Below are positions 33,923 to 44,354 of a stretch of 64,000 bases of DNA, piece after piece. The DNA comes from Branchipolynoe longqiensis (taxonomy: Eukaryota > Annelida > Polychaeta > Phyllodocida > Polynoidae). A program made the position numbers and the translations under genes. The stretch is taken from positions 43,027,347-43,091,346 of the forward strand of contig CM059199.1 in assembly GCA_030323885.1 (NCBI GenBank), in the 5' to 3' direction. The notes under the pieces are model-generated. The model saw only the letters and a list, made by a program, of their open reading frames with translations, made no database searches and had not been told where the DNA came from. Within the stretch, counting starts at the first letter, position 1. Each line of letters begins with the position of its first letter.

Positions 33923-34568
33923 GATGGCGTCGCCGTTGACCGAACCACTGGTGCACCGGTATGCATATTAGCGTAGTTACGTATGAAATCAATTTCCTTA
34001 CTTTCCACGTCTGACTTGGTGTCCTCCAACAGCGCAGAGCTAAACTCACTCATCTCACATATACTGACACATTTTTCCAACGTTAATTCTGTAGTTTGCA
34101 GCAGTTTGTTCCGTAAATTCACATTCTTTAAGCCAGCCACAATCCGATCGCGCAATAGCGATTCTTCCACCGTACCATACTCACAATCCTTCACTTTGTC
34201 TCTCAATGCTGTTATATATGTAGCCATATTTTCTGTCGCCTGATTATGTGAATTAAACTTATATTGTGTGATAATGATAATGCATTTACCGACACAATAA
34301 ACCCTAAATGCCTCCGTAAGCGGCACGATCTTATCTTGATCAGCGAGAGCGATATCCATATTGGTGAAGACCTTTTGCGCCTCATCGCCGGCTACATGAA
34401 GAAAGATGCAGCATTGCACTGGTTCTGTCTTCTATGTAATACAACACCTGCCGCAGTAGCGTAAATATCATACGCTCTGATCCATGTTTTCCAGTTCGAT
34501 CTTGCATTGTGGCTGAGGACAAGCTGACCAGGAGGCCTCAAACCCGGCAATGTATTAGTGGGCGGCAT
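33808..34568 (-). pseudogene. Gypsy gag
   Basis: The start is the ATG at 34568 (MPPTNTLPGL), 20 bp inside the 5' LTR edge. A frameshift near 34440 separates this from the open 203-codon part, which has FLHVAGDEAQKVFTNM, FNSHNQATENMATYI and the Mag-type LRNKLLQTTELTLEKCVSI. At about 33890 a missing C (gatcgctgcc here, gatccgctgt in the 50 kb copy) shifts the frame just before the zinc knuckles. Gag coats the RNA; this copy cannot make an intact protein. Confidence 0.85.
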
Positions 34569-34587
34569 TCTTCCTCATCTGACACCA

Positions 34588-34778
34588 TGTGAAAGTACGA
34601 CGTTTGAACACTTTGACTTCTGGATACTGAATGGTTTATTCACGGCCTAGGGCACGCTTGACCCGCCGGCTAAACTTTCCATGACATCATCTCATTTGCA
34701 TAACTCTTTGTCTCAACCTCTGCATCTCGTTAACATATATTAACCACACACCTGTATGTCTATTACACATAATTCACA
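34588..34778 (-). repeat. 5' LTR of gypsy element
   Basis: 191 bp. It reads tgtgaaagtacgacg to cacataattcaca on the plus strand and is the partner of 28968-29159. Confidence 0.9.
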
Positions 34779-36212
34779 CACCCCAGCTATTATAAAGGAA
34801 ACACATGTAATCGGTTGACAGTTTCCTGCCCTAACTACTTGGTTAGACCACAAGAGATGAGAACAGCAATAACAAGCTATTACCCACCATTTCAAACCTT
34901 CTTTCTTCTCTCTTTTCGACCTTCCCCCTCACCACCACTACCCTCCCTTCCTCTAAAAGGTTTTGACAGATAGATTGGTGCCAAGGCGCAAAAGGGATAT
35001 CTTTGGACATATGTAAAATAGAGCCCAAGATCCAAAAGACAGATGGATATGCAGTCACAAAACTAGCGCAGCAGCTGGACATAACATAACATGTTGCCAA
35101 CTCCCTCTCCAACTGTATAGAGTATGTGCTAAATAAGGTAGCCAACTTTTTTATCTGGATGGTTTTTAAGCAAACAAAAGCAGCATAAAGATGTCAGCTG
35201 TAGGATATGACAGCAATTAGAACAGGTAGTTCAAGCGCCATTCTCTGAAATTGAGCACCAATTATTTGGTTTCCACTTTACATGATGCTAATTAATTCCT
35301 TATTTTATCGATAGCAGGATAAATCAGTATTGTTGCCTGTGTGCGTTAAGCATGTTAGTTATAATTAATACAAGCAGTTAATCATTCCCATAAAACATAT
35401 CAAAACATGCTTGCCTGATTTTGTGCTAAATAGTGAAAATGCTAAACATTACACATGGACCTAATGTATTTACCCAAACACTTACCTCAGTAGTGCCTTA
35501 CAATTTGTCATGGTCCTGTATGCTATCTGTCCTCCATGCAGTATCCCTGAACCTGATAAACACCCAAACTGCATTTATAGTCACCTCTGTTCTCATTCCT
35601 TTGGCAATAGTCACTGGAAAAACTCTAGGCCTTTATACTGGCATTCCCTTGTCTTTGCCAGTTCACTGCTTCAGGTGAGTGATAATATGGTAGGTTGCAG
35701 TTACACACCATTATTTTCTAGCAATGGTCAGAACTCAAAGAAATGTTACCTATGAGTTCATTGGTCATTCCATTCGGGATCATCTTACTGCATGTAGCAC
35801 CGTTGGTCCCATGTCAGGTCATGTATTCAATGTGGATAGATGGACAGAATAGGCATGGGGGGGTCCCTAGAATGAATCCTGGGGGAATCGTTTATGTTGT
35901 AATTTGTTTTGCGTTGTACCATAATTTGACTCGACTATGTGGCTAATCTTGATGGTTTGTGTTGGCTTACTATTAGTGAGTATTACATGTTGAAGCATGC
36001 TCGCATTACCTTATTGAGTTGCTGTGGTGACATGCCACAATTGCTACATCTCTGGCTCATGCATATGTTAAAAGATGTTGTGACTGATGCAACTCTCACC
36101 ACCCCCACAGTATAATCCATACGTGTCACTATTTTGCATACAGACAATGCTTACTTGTAGGGCAGCTATTCCCAAGTATATAATCAACGTAGTCCTGCTA
36201 CATATCACAACC
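34779..36212. other. 5' flank of gene B; no feature recognised
   Basis: Short ORFs only (for example 35433-35678). The last 30 bp before 36213 resembles the leader of gene A (gtagtcctgctacat). Confidence 0.4.
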
Positions 36213-37340
36213 ATGATGCAGCCGAGTGTCCCTCTTCTCCTTCTGTTGGTGCTTGTTCCAATGACATCAGGTAAGTTCTCTACAGTAGCCAATCTACAAC
36301 TTTAGTGCTTCTTCTCAACACATAACCAATATTTGTGTAAGTGTTGGTGTTTGCACAGAGATCCTATATTTGCTGCTGAAGGTAGCCTTTACTTTATTGT
36401 GGCATACGTAAACTAGCAGACTTTCATGGTAGGGATAATAGGAAAGTACTTAGTCAGTAGCTTAGTGCTAGAAGGATGTATATGGGTCAGGATCATGAAA
36501 AGAGGCCAATTGGTGGAAGTTGTCGGCTTCGATCATTGGATGTCGGCGTCGATCGTCATAATTATAGTTTAGCATTGACAGAGGTATTGGAAAGTCCTTA
36601 AATTTATCCTGAACGTAAAGGTAGAGAAAATACAACAACCTTATTTGTTTCTAGGATAATTTAAAATAAAACAAAGAAATGCACTACACTTTAAGAATTG
36701 TGATGCTGACATCTGTTAAAGTTGTCGGCATCGATCAGTGGATGTCGGCGTCGATCGTCATAATAATAGTTTAGCATTGACAGGGTGTTGCAAAGTCCTT
36801 AAATTTATCCTGAATGTAAAGGTAGAGAAAATACAACAACCTTATCTCTTTCTAGAATAATTTAATATAAAACAAAGAAATGCACTATACTTTAAGAATT
36901 GCGATGCCGAGATCTTAAATAAACCACCAATTGGCCCATTTTCGTGAGGCTGATTCATATATATGATACTTGAAATATAATGTTGCCTTGGTGTTGCATA
37001 CATTTGATGAAATGTGATATTGACTCTCCTCTCATTGTCAGGAATATTGCCTGTGTGTGATAATCAGTGCTCTCCAAGTGGGGAGTATTACATGAAAAGC
37101 TGCGTTGGATGTAAATATTACATCAAATGTCTGAATGGCCTCCAATATGTGCATAGATGCCCCAAAGATGAAGGCAGTGATTTGAAGAATGTGTGTAGTA
37201 ACACATGTCCAACCTGGGGAGAACGAAAATACAGCCAGGTCATTCTTAGTGATGGCCGCCAGGTTACCCCAACACTACCACTCATCTTACCTCTGGTCTG
37301 GCTGATATTTCATATAGCTCTCCAGCGACATTTCTGGTAA
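36213..37340 (+). CDS. Paralog B: small secreted Cys-rich, probably membrane-anchored protein (2 exons)
   Basis: Exon 1 (36213-36270) codes a 19-residue signal peptide starting MMQPSVPLLLLLVLVP and ends CATCAG|GTAAGT. Exon 2 (37042-37340) follows a cattgtcag acceptor. The phase-1 intron is in the same place as in A. The product is 118 residues. The eight-Cys spacing is C-x3-C-x10-C-x2-C-x5-C-x9-C-x11-C-x3-C, then a spacer and a hydrophobic end (LPLILPLVWLIFHIAL). The GEYYMKSCVGC block is like the first half of a TNF-receptor cysteine module. The stop of A is CGA here, adding four residues before TAA, and this overlaps a possible donor (tg|gtaagc), so a third exon cannot be excluded. A 436-bp TIR element lies in the intron. 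Confidence 0.75.
36504..36939. mobile_element. TIR element with internal duplication, in intron of gene B
   Basis: ggccaattggtgg at the left is matched by ccaccaattggcc at the right. Inside, a unit of about 202 bp starting gttgtcggc is repeated (36519 and 36721), both with tcggcgtcgatcgtcataat and a long shared AT-rich part. Confidence 0.75.
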
Positions 37341-38700
37341 GCAAAACTATTCAAGTTGCCTATAAATCAATCATGCAGGCTTTATCATGAAATGCAATTG
37401 CAGCCTACCAAGTCATGCATGTATAAGTACATAATTACACAGGATTATACCCAACAAACTGAATGGTTGATAAGTAGGCCTATATTTATTGTACTTATAT
37501 ATAGTAATAGCCTAGAAAATCAGTCCAGTCCTGATATGGTCTTATATGTTGTTAGGATGTAAAATCCCATCACACAAATGCCAATAGGTAGTAGGTATAC
37601 ATAGTGTCAACTACTTTAAATATAGGTCACTGCACACATTTACTTTGAACCACACATATGAGCTGGCATTGCTTTATTGAAAGTCAATTATCATACACCA
37701 TCCAACAAATTTAATTTTACTACAATGCTCCGATGTCTGAGTATTATGAAGAAATTAAGAATTCCTATCCGTACTTATCTAATATGAAACTAATTGAATT
37801 CAGATTAATGCCTGTGTGGTTTGGAACATAATTCAACATCACCTGTCCAGGTAAGAGTGATACTTTACTGTTGCATAATGTGATGGCTTTGATGTTGTGC
37901 CATATTTTCATTGCTCATGTTGCTCGCAACATGGTTAATTGAATATGTGGGACCATGTCATCCCAGTAAACTAAGGAAGCATAGTTGACACCACCTATCG
38001 AGTAAAGTTAGAACTAAAAATCCCCACTACTTGACCCACCCCCTAGTGTAAAATATAAATATACGCCCAGCGCAACCTGAGCAGTTCAATTCACAGCATC
38101 GATAACCTTACAGTGACAACATTGCCATCCCACCCAGCCCAGCTTTAAAGAGTAACACCATACTGTTAAGTCTCTTAGGGCCTCATCAAAATTCCACTGG
38201 TTTCTTGGTTTCGCAATTAGATAAATATTCCAGGTCAATGAGGATGATCTATATTAAATGAGTTTGATTTCAAATTCATTTTAAACTTCCAGTTTTTAAA
38301 CATATCACCTGAAAAGAGGATATCTTAATTATGGGGGTTATACTCATGTTTGTTTATCTCTTATCAAACATATCAACTCACCTGTAACTGCAATTCAGGA
38401 TTATACAACTTGAAATAAAGGGTGCATTATATCATCATTTTATTAGTTTTTTTCACTTTACAGAGTTTAGTGATGATTCCAATTTTAACAGTTTGCCCGA
38501 TTCTTTTTTTACAGGGAATCCACCTGCTGACTCATAATTCCACCACTCCATCAACAACTGAACCGTCAGTTTCACATCAAATTAGTTATGGATATAATCA
38601 AGTTAATATCTTCCCAGGCATTGTGTTATTGCAATCTGGACACTCTTCGCCAGATGACCTTGCCATGTTACTCGTTTTACTTACTGGTTAAATGAATAAA
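37341..38700 (+). other. 3' flank of gene B with a possible extra exon
   Basis: At 38513 a tttttttacag acceptor opens a frame to TAA at 38691 with a Thr/Ser-rich stretch (HNSTTPSTTEPSVSHQ) and a hydrophobic end (LAMLLVLLTG). A similar acceptor occurs downstream of C. It may be an alternative last exon or chance. AATAAA is at 38414. A SINE tail is at 37520-37580. Confidence 0.3.
37520..37580 (+). repeat. SINE tail fragment
   Basis: cctgatatggtcttatatgt followed by an A/C-rich end, matching the family tail. Confidence 0.6.
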
Positions 38701-39531
38701 CTCTCCATACATAGAACATTGATGGGTGTCACACTCTCTCCTTGAAAAAGAAGTATGAACAACAGAAATATTGGTGCATCATTATAGCTTTATTCCAAAA
38801 AGAGTAAGCAATCATCATTGCTGATATAATTTAATAAGCATATCTTCCTGTAAAATGTCATTCTATATTGAATCAGGTAATGGTAATGCTCTCATTTGAA
38901 TGCAAACATCTGCACCTTCTTAGATACATATTGATCCCTCGAAGTCTGTCCAGATATATATAATGGAAAACAGGAAATTTGATATTAACCAGGTACGGTC
39001 AATGACTTGGTGTTCAAAACGTCTTGCTTTCTCAAGGCGTATTGAAAAACCAAGACAGGTTACATATAGAAACAAATAGGGGTGAGCTGTCCCAGTGTGC
39101 AAATACTTTAATATTGAGGATGGAACCTAACAAAATATATCATTAAAATGGACATAAGTAGCCCTTCAAAGGTTCGATGAAGAAAATGCTTGGGTGTATA
39201 GGATGTTCATAATATTCAATTAAAACTACATTAAAATAAAGAGATACTCTTATTTTGCCTATAACATTGTGCTGTTTGTATTCTGGAATTAGTAATTTTT
39301 ACTGGTGATATGAACAAATCATGATGTATAGTGTCATATAAGCCATTACTGTAATGTACACACAGGCAGATGGGTTGTTGTTTTAGCAGTCTACACAAGG
39401 ATGGCCACTAGAGGTGGGTGTGGATGTGGGGGTGGGGGTGGGTGTAGAGTGGGATTTCTCTCTGTCTGATATATCCACCATACAGTATATGTGTATGTCC
39501 ATATACAGACAGACATATACATGTATATATA
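38701..39531. other. AT-rich stretch; G-rich tract at 39410-39450
   Basis: No gene recognised. The G-rich tract (ggtgggtgtggatgtggg) could form a quadruplex, but it is short and isolated. Confidence 0.4.
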
Positions 39532-39847
39532 TAGTATAGTTATACGAATCTTACCTGGGCATAGATGATGGATAACTGTTGTTTTCCCGAGGTAGAAGCC
39601 TTGGGTAGACGTGGGCTAGGGAGAAGGAAGCATGTGAGGTACCAGCAATTTTAACCTACTTATTCAGGATAAAAATGATCTTTCAATACAATGGATACTA
39701 TGATTTTCCCGTAACGGTACACCAACGGGATAGACGTGGTAGGGTGTGGTGGGCGGGCCCTAGCCCACGTCTACCCGAGGCTTCTACCTCGGGAAAACAA
39801 CAGTTATCCATCATCTATACCCAGGTAAGATTCGTATAACTATACTA
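39532..39847. repeat. DIRS terminal hairpin, 90-bp arms
   Basis: Left arm 39532-39621 and right arm 39758-39847 are inverted complements with 2 mismatches in 90. The loop is 136 bp. The arms start tagtatagttatacgaatct. After the right arm come tacctcggta and two copies of agcctcaggct. The position fits the inverted terminal repeat plus internal complementary region of DIRS elements. Confidence 0.85.
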
Positions 39848-39971
39848 TTTTACCTCGGTATACAGCCTCAGGCTAGCCTCAGGCTAGGGAGACCTTTACA
39901 TAATTCATTTTTATCCTTAATATCATCCATTCTTATATAATATTCAACGTTTTTGTTCTCACCTATTCTTG

Positions 39972-41081
39972 TTAGTTGGCGAGCAGGCGCTTTGCAATGC
40001 CGGTAGGCTTTTCTAGTCGTTTGTTGTAATGTTTTGCAAACGACTTAGCCGTCTTCCAGCCTGCATGCGCTAGTATTCTTTTCACAGAAATACCTAGCAA
40101 CCGTGCCTTGGAGACCATGGCACCTCTAGTTGAGTGGGATGAGTATTTGCCCGTATCCACTCCAGCCAATTTCAACACCGTAATTGTCCATCTGGCAAGG
40201 GTGTCTCGTGAAATTGCCTTATGTGGCTTTATAAAGCTCACTAATAGTTGTTGTGATGCACGTAAATCCTTTGTCTTAGATATATAAGCCCGTATGGCTG
40301 ACACAACACATAATTTCCGATCATTCGGAAAGCAGTCTAAGTGAACCGTAGATAAAGGGTCACCTAACGTGTTCGATTTGAGCAATTGTGCTAAATCAAA
40401 CGTAGCTTGTTTCTTGTCTATTTCTAATCCTGTTAAAGATAAAGCAACAATCGTCTGTCCTCTGTGTCCGGTTACTAATAATAACAGGACCGCGACCTTA
40501 AAACCTAATTGTTTTATATCTAACCACGAGTTGTGAGGCCAAGCCTGAAACAACTTAAATACTATAGACACATCCCAAAACCGACTATACTTTGGTTTTG
40601 GAGGATTCCTTTGATAAATTGAATGAAGTAGATAACAAAGAACATAATGTTTTCCAACTGTTTCGCCATCAATTCTCGGTGATATGATTGATAATGCACA
40701 TCTTGCTGCATTGATCGACCCAAAGGATAGTCCTTCATCCTCTAGAGAACGAAGAAAACGAGCTACTTGTGAAATTGTTGGATTTGTTGGCTTAACTTTC
40801 ATTAACAAACAATGTACACCCCATTTCTTTAAATAGGATGTGTACATTTTGACAGTTCCTGGCCTCCAGGCATCAGATACTATCCTATTCTCAGTAATTT
40901 TGTCCAATCCAAATTGCTGCAGCTGTTTCCTTAGAAAAGGAATGCCAATAGGGGCGTCGTTGACACGTCGCCGTGAACCACTAGCGGTCCGTGGTGTGTC
41001 AGATTCCTGAGTTTTCTTAGGAATCGTATATGTTCTTTTGCCAGTTGTGAAACTGCTAGCAGCCAAGGTTGCGTGTCCCAA
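39972..41081 (-). CDS. Tyrosine recombinase of DIRS1-like element
   Basis: 369 codons, fully open. Catalytic set by alignment with the other copy: Arg207 (TGHRGQT), His316 and Arg319 (HSTRGA), His339 (LAHAGW) and Tyr352 (AKHYNK). YR proteins integrate the circular DNA intermediate of DIRS elements without making target duplications. The ORF overlaps the end of the RT ORF by 151 bp, as in DIRS1. It differs from the 60157-61266 protein at about 17 residues, with none of the catalytic ones changed. Confidence 0.92.
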   Translation of the reverse strand: MGHATLAASSFTTGKRTYTIPKKTQESDTPRTASGSRRRVNDAPIGIPFLRKQLQQFGLDKITENRIVSDAWRPGTVKMYTSYLKKWGVHCLLMKVKPTNPTISQVARFLRSLEDEGLSFGSINAARCALSIISPRIDGETVGKHYVLCYLLHSIYQRNPPKPKYSRFWDVSIVFKLFQAWPHNSWLDIKQLGFKVAVLLLLVTGHRGQTIVALSLTGLEIDKKQATFDLAQLLKSNTLGDPLSTVHLDCFPNDRKLCVVSAIRAYISKTKDLRASQQLLVSFIKPHKAISRDTLARWTITVLKLAGVDTGKYSSHSTRGAMVSKARLLGISVKRILAHAGWKTAKSFAKHYNKRLEKPTGIAKRLLAN

Positions 41082-41508
41082 TCGGGCACCACCAGTATAG
41101 CATGTGTCCTTTCCAAACCAATTTTCCTGACAACTCGGCTGATAATGCTAAACGGTGGGAAAATATAAAAATAATTATTTTCCCAGATAATAGCAAATGC
41201 ATCTACTTTCCAAGCCTCCGGTTCAGGATGCCAAGAAACATAACAAGGTAATTTGTTATTATTTCGTGATGCAAACAAGTCAACTTTAGGTGTACCCCAT
41301 TTTTCACAAATGAAGTTAAACAAAGATGTAGAGAGAGACCATTCTAAATGGTCATGGAAATTTCTACTTTTATGGTCTGCAAGTGTATGTTGTGACCCTG
41401 GAATATGCCCTACAGTCAGCCAGACTTGTTGAGCCTGTGCCCAGTTCCAAATCAGTTTAGACAACTGATTGCAAGGCTTTGATTTGGTTCCACCCATGTT
41501 ACGAATAT
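40931..41508 (-). pseudogene. DIRS RNase H end and methyltransferase-like domain
   Basis: It continues RNase H from the IRNMGGTK-type position (MGGTKSKPCNQL), then HIPGSQHTLAD. The DIRS methyltransferase-like region follows (PKVDLFASRNNN, FPPFSIISR, VVPDWDTQPW). The frame is cut upstream by the 974-bp TIR element, so no full RT protein can be made. Confidence 0.85.
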
Positions 41509-42482
41509 GGGTCGTTCTCAGAAGTTGTGTACCAATAGTGTGACATCAGTACCAGAAAATCAAAATGCTGCCAAAGTCCTATAAACAAGTTTCCTCAATG
41601 TGTATGTCCTTTTGCATCTGAATAATTGAAAATAAACATATTCTGGCATTTTTAAGTAGGTCAAATGATGCTCACACCCAATAAATAGCAGTATAGCATG
41701 GAAACCAATCTGACTCCAAAATCAAATATTTTCCACACAAAACTTGACATTTTTAGGACATTTCACATGCCACTTGCTTTATAAACAGTAGTAATAATAA
41801 TTTGAAACCTCATTGCTATGGTTTTGTCTTATTTGTGAATATTAAAGAGAAAAGCAAGAAAATATTAGCAGAGTAACAGATTAGCAGAGTAACAAAGTGG
41901 AAACAAACAATTTTACACAAATGTTCGGCTCAAATTTCAATGTTTAGGGGCAATTTCAGGATTTATCTTTTACTATACCATAACTGGGTCCATGCATAGT
42001 GTCAAATGGTGAAAATAGTTCCTGTACTGTATCTGTACTCAGTGTTTGATACATAGTTTCATAGTACTTGCAAGTGGAAATGAAATGTTACGATGTTAAT
42101 GACTCCAGAAAATGTTAACTATTTCATAATTTAAAATTTTTATTTAGAAATAAATGTCTTCAACCTATTGAAGACATTGTATATGACCATTTGAAGTGAA
42201 ATGAGCTGTTGTTCAGAGGTTTTCATTAAGTTTGTGAAACTTTATTTTCAATGCTGTTGACAATGTCCAAATTAGTGATGTAATTTTCTATGTATTTAGC
42301 TACATCCATCCCAATAAGATACATAATACACAATATTAACATTTACTTTTGATCTAAACTATCTCCCACATTATTTGGCTAACTGATGAAATCTAAATAT
42401 TGACACTCCAATAAAGGGTTTCTTTGAAATATGCATTTCTAGTAGACTACCTCAAGTGGTACACAGTTTCTGAGAACGACCC
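41509..42482. mobile_element. 974-bp non-autonomous TIR element inserted in DIRS RT
   Basis: It begins gggtcgttctcagaagttgt and ends in the inverted copy (tctgagaacgaccc); the TIR is about 26 bp. It is flanked by atat on both sides (41505-41508 and 42483-42486). The second DIRS copy shows the empty site acgaatatatgcc at 61685, proving the 4-bp duplication. The interior is AT-rich without a transposase ORF. Confidence 0.93.
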
Positions 42483-42791
42483 ATATATGCCATGGCAGTA
42501 GTATTATCAGTTAGTATTCTAACTTGTGATTTATGTATCTTTACTAAACTACATAAGCCCAGATAAATAGCACGCAATTCTAGCGCATTAATATGGTCTG
42601 ATTTTTCATCATCAAGCCATCTACCTCCTGTTGTGACCCCATCTCGATGAGCTCCCCAACCTTCTAACGAAGCATCAGTAGTAATTACCGTATTAGGTTC
42701 CGCCATGCGGATTGGATTTGGTGAACTTGCTATGTGTTGCATCCACCATGCAATATCCTGTAGCCCTTCTTGCGAAATAAACATCTTTCGT
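42483..42791 (-). pseudogene. DIRS RNase H start
   Basis: MFISQEGLQDIAWWMQHIA, then VITTDASLEGWGAHRDG and ILTDNTTAMAY, matching residues 325-425 of the intact copy. It runs into the gap. Confidence 0.88.
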
Positions 42792-43289
42792 TNNNNNNNN
42801 NNNNNNNNNNNNNNNNNNNNNNNNNNNNNNNNNNNNNNNNNNNNNNNNNNNNNNNNNNNNNNNNNNNNNNNNNNNNNNNNNNNNNNNNNNNNNNNNNNNN
42901 NNNNNNNNNNNNNNNNNNNNNNNNNNNNNNNNNNNNNNNNNNNNNNNNNNNNNNNNNNNNNNNNNNNNNNNNNNNNNNNNNNNNNNNNNNNNNNNNNNNN
43001 NNNNNNNNNNNNNNNNNNNNNNNNNNNNNNNNNNNNNNNNNNNNNNNNNNNNNNNNNNNNNNNNNNNNNNNNNNNNNNNNNNNNNNNNNNNNNNNNNNNN
43101 NNNNNNNNNNNNNNNNNNNNNNNNNNNNNNNNNNNNNNNNNNNNNNNNNNNNNNNNNNNNNNNNNNNNNNNNNNNNNNNNNNNNNNNNNNNNNNNNNNNN
43201 NNNNNNNNNNNNNNNNNNNNNNNNNNNNNNNNNNNNNNNNNNNNNNNNNNNNNNNNNNNNNNNNNNNNNNNNNNNNNNNNNNNNNNNNN
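42792..43289. other. Assembly gap
   Basis: Run of N inside the DIRS RT. The gap length is probably arbitrary, since the intact copy needs over 1 kb for the missing RT and gag. Confidence 0.99.
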
Positions 43290-44354
43290 TATAAGATATC
43301 AAAGGATGCAAAAGCAAACCTCATAGTAAAATAAAGCCCATAAATTTGATGGCTAGTATAAATAAATACTATAAAAACTATAAAAGGAAATAAATAATGT
43401 AAAAGGAGCAATATAAAATTAATGCTATAGCAGTACTATAAGGTAAGCCCGGTTAAATAAGGTAAGCACTATGCCGGTCTCGATTTGGTAAGCACTATGC
43501 CGATTTGGTAAACACTATGCTGATCTCGATCTCGATTTAGCGCTTTGCGGCTGTGCTATGGCAGGATCTGGCAGCATTGCTGGCCCAGGTTCCGGCGTAC
43601 TATGGCCCGTACCTCGGTTAGGCTTCATGCATACTGCGGCCCGTACTATGGTCCGTACCCGTGTCATAGCCACTGTAAAAACATGTACATGTCGTTCTAG
43701 TAATAGACAAAATTGTCTCATATATAAAATGAATAGACTTCATTAATCAAAAACGTACATATTGTGTACATATTGTCGAATTTGCACAAGCGCGACATTC
43801 ATTGTCGAATCAGCACAAGGGCGACATTCATAGTCTCAACCGCTAACCGATAGCCTCTCCTCCACACATTTGAAATTGAAAGTATTTTTTCTGATAATGT
43901 CGATACAGATATGTATTCGTCCTCACTCGACACACACAGTTTGAATATATGCAAGCGTGATTCACAAATATTGTCGAATATGCGGTGATATTTGTTTTCT
44001 ACGATACCGTCTGTGTTGATATTTCCTCGTAGTTAGCTGACCAGGCTCACAAGTCGTCGACCTCCACATCTCGACACACTGGTGCGATCGGGCGATACGC
44101 AGCAGCAACACAGGTAGAATGTAGACTGTGTTAGTAGACTTCGTAAGTAATTCGTAAGTAATTCGTAAGTAATTCGTAAGTAATTCGTAGCTCTCCGAGT
44201 AAGCAAAGTAATTCGTATGAATGTGTAGAGGCGCCAAATTTATATATATAGATTGTTTTATTATTTTGTTCATATAACTTTTAAAGGTTAATAGAATGAC
44301 TGGGACAATGCGGAGGATGCCTGGGTACCGGGGGGCAGTGTGCAGAGGATATGA
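43290..44354. repeat. Short tandem repeats and unassigned sequence
   Basis: ggtaagcactatgccg-type units repeat three or four times at 43444-43530. An 11-bp unit (gtaagtaattc) repeats about four times at 44149-44192. cgacattcattgtcgaat recurs near 43790. No gene recognised; part may be the 5' region of the following non-LTR element. Confidence 0.6.

Larger units (their letters stand above)
28968..34778 (-). mobile_element. Ty3/gypsy LTR retrotransposon, nearly complete, with nested CR1-like insertion
   Basis: The 3' LTR (28968-29159), a polypurine tract (reverse: tccccccctc, 29160-29169), pol, gag and the 5' LTR (34588-34778) are in the right order on the minus strand. Beside the 5' LTR a primer site starts TGGTGTCAG. 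Flanking 5-mers are caacc and caccc, a target duplication with one change. Gag and pol are a single frame in origin (the gag-knuckle join is continuous in the 50 kb copy), now broken by small indels. Protein style is Mag/K02A2.6-like. The 29.28-30.49 kb part is a later insertion. Confidence 0.9.
39532..43290 (-). mobile_element. DIRS1-like retroelement, copy 1 (interrupted)
   Basis: On the minus strand it carries RT/RNase H/methyltransferase-like coding sequence (interrupted at 41509-42482 and running into a gap), then an overlapping YR ORF and a terminal hairpin (39532-39847). Coding is about 95% identical to the 60 kb copy in the YR protein. The gap hides the RT core and gag. Confidence 0.9.

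Noticed and set aside
33146..33976. 276-codon plus-strand ORF
   Set aside because: It is antisense to the gypsy gag-pol region, whose motifs are on the minus strand.
36519..36920. Duplicated exon in gene B
   Set aside because: The 202-bp duplicated unit is AT-rich with stops in all frames and lies inside a TIR element.
42452..43411. 319-codon minus-strand ORF
   Set aside because: Its N-terminus is gap plus unrelated AT-rich sequence; only the RNase H part (42483-42791) is real DIRS coding.
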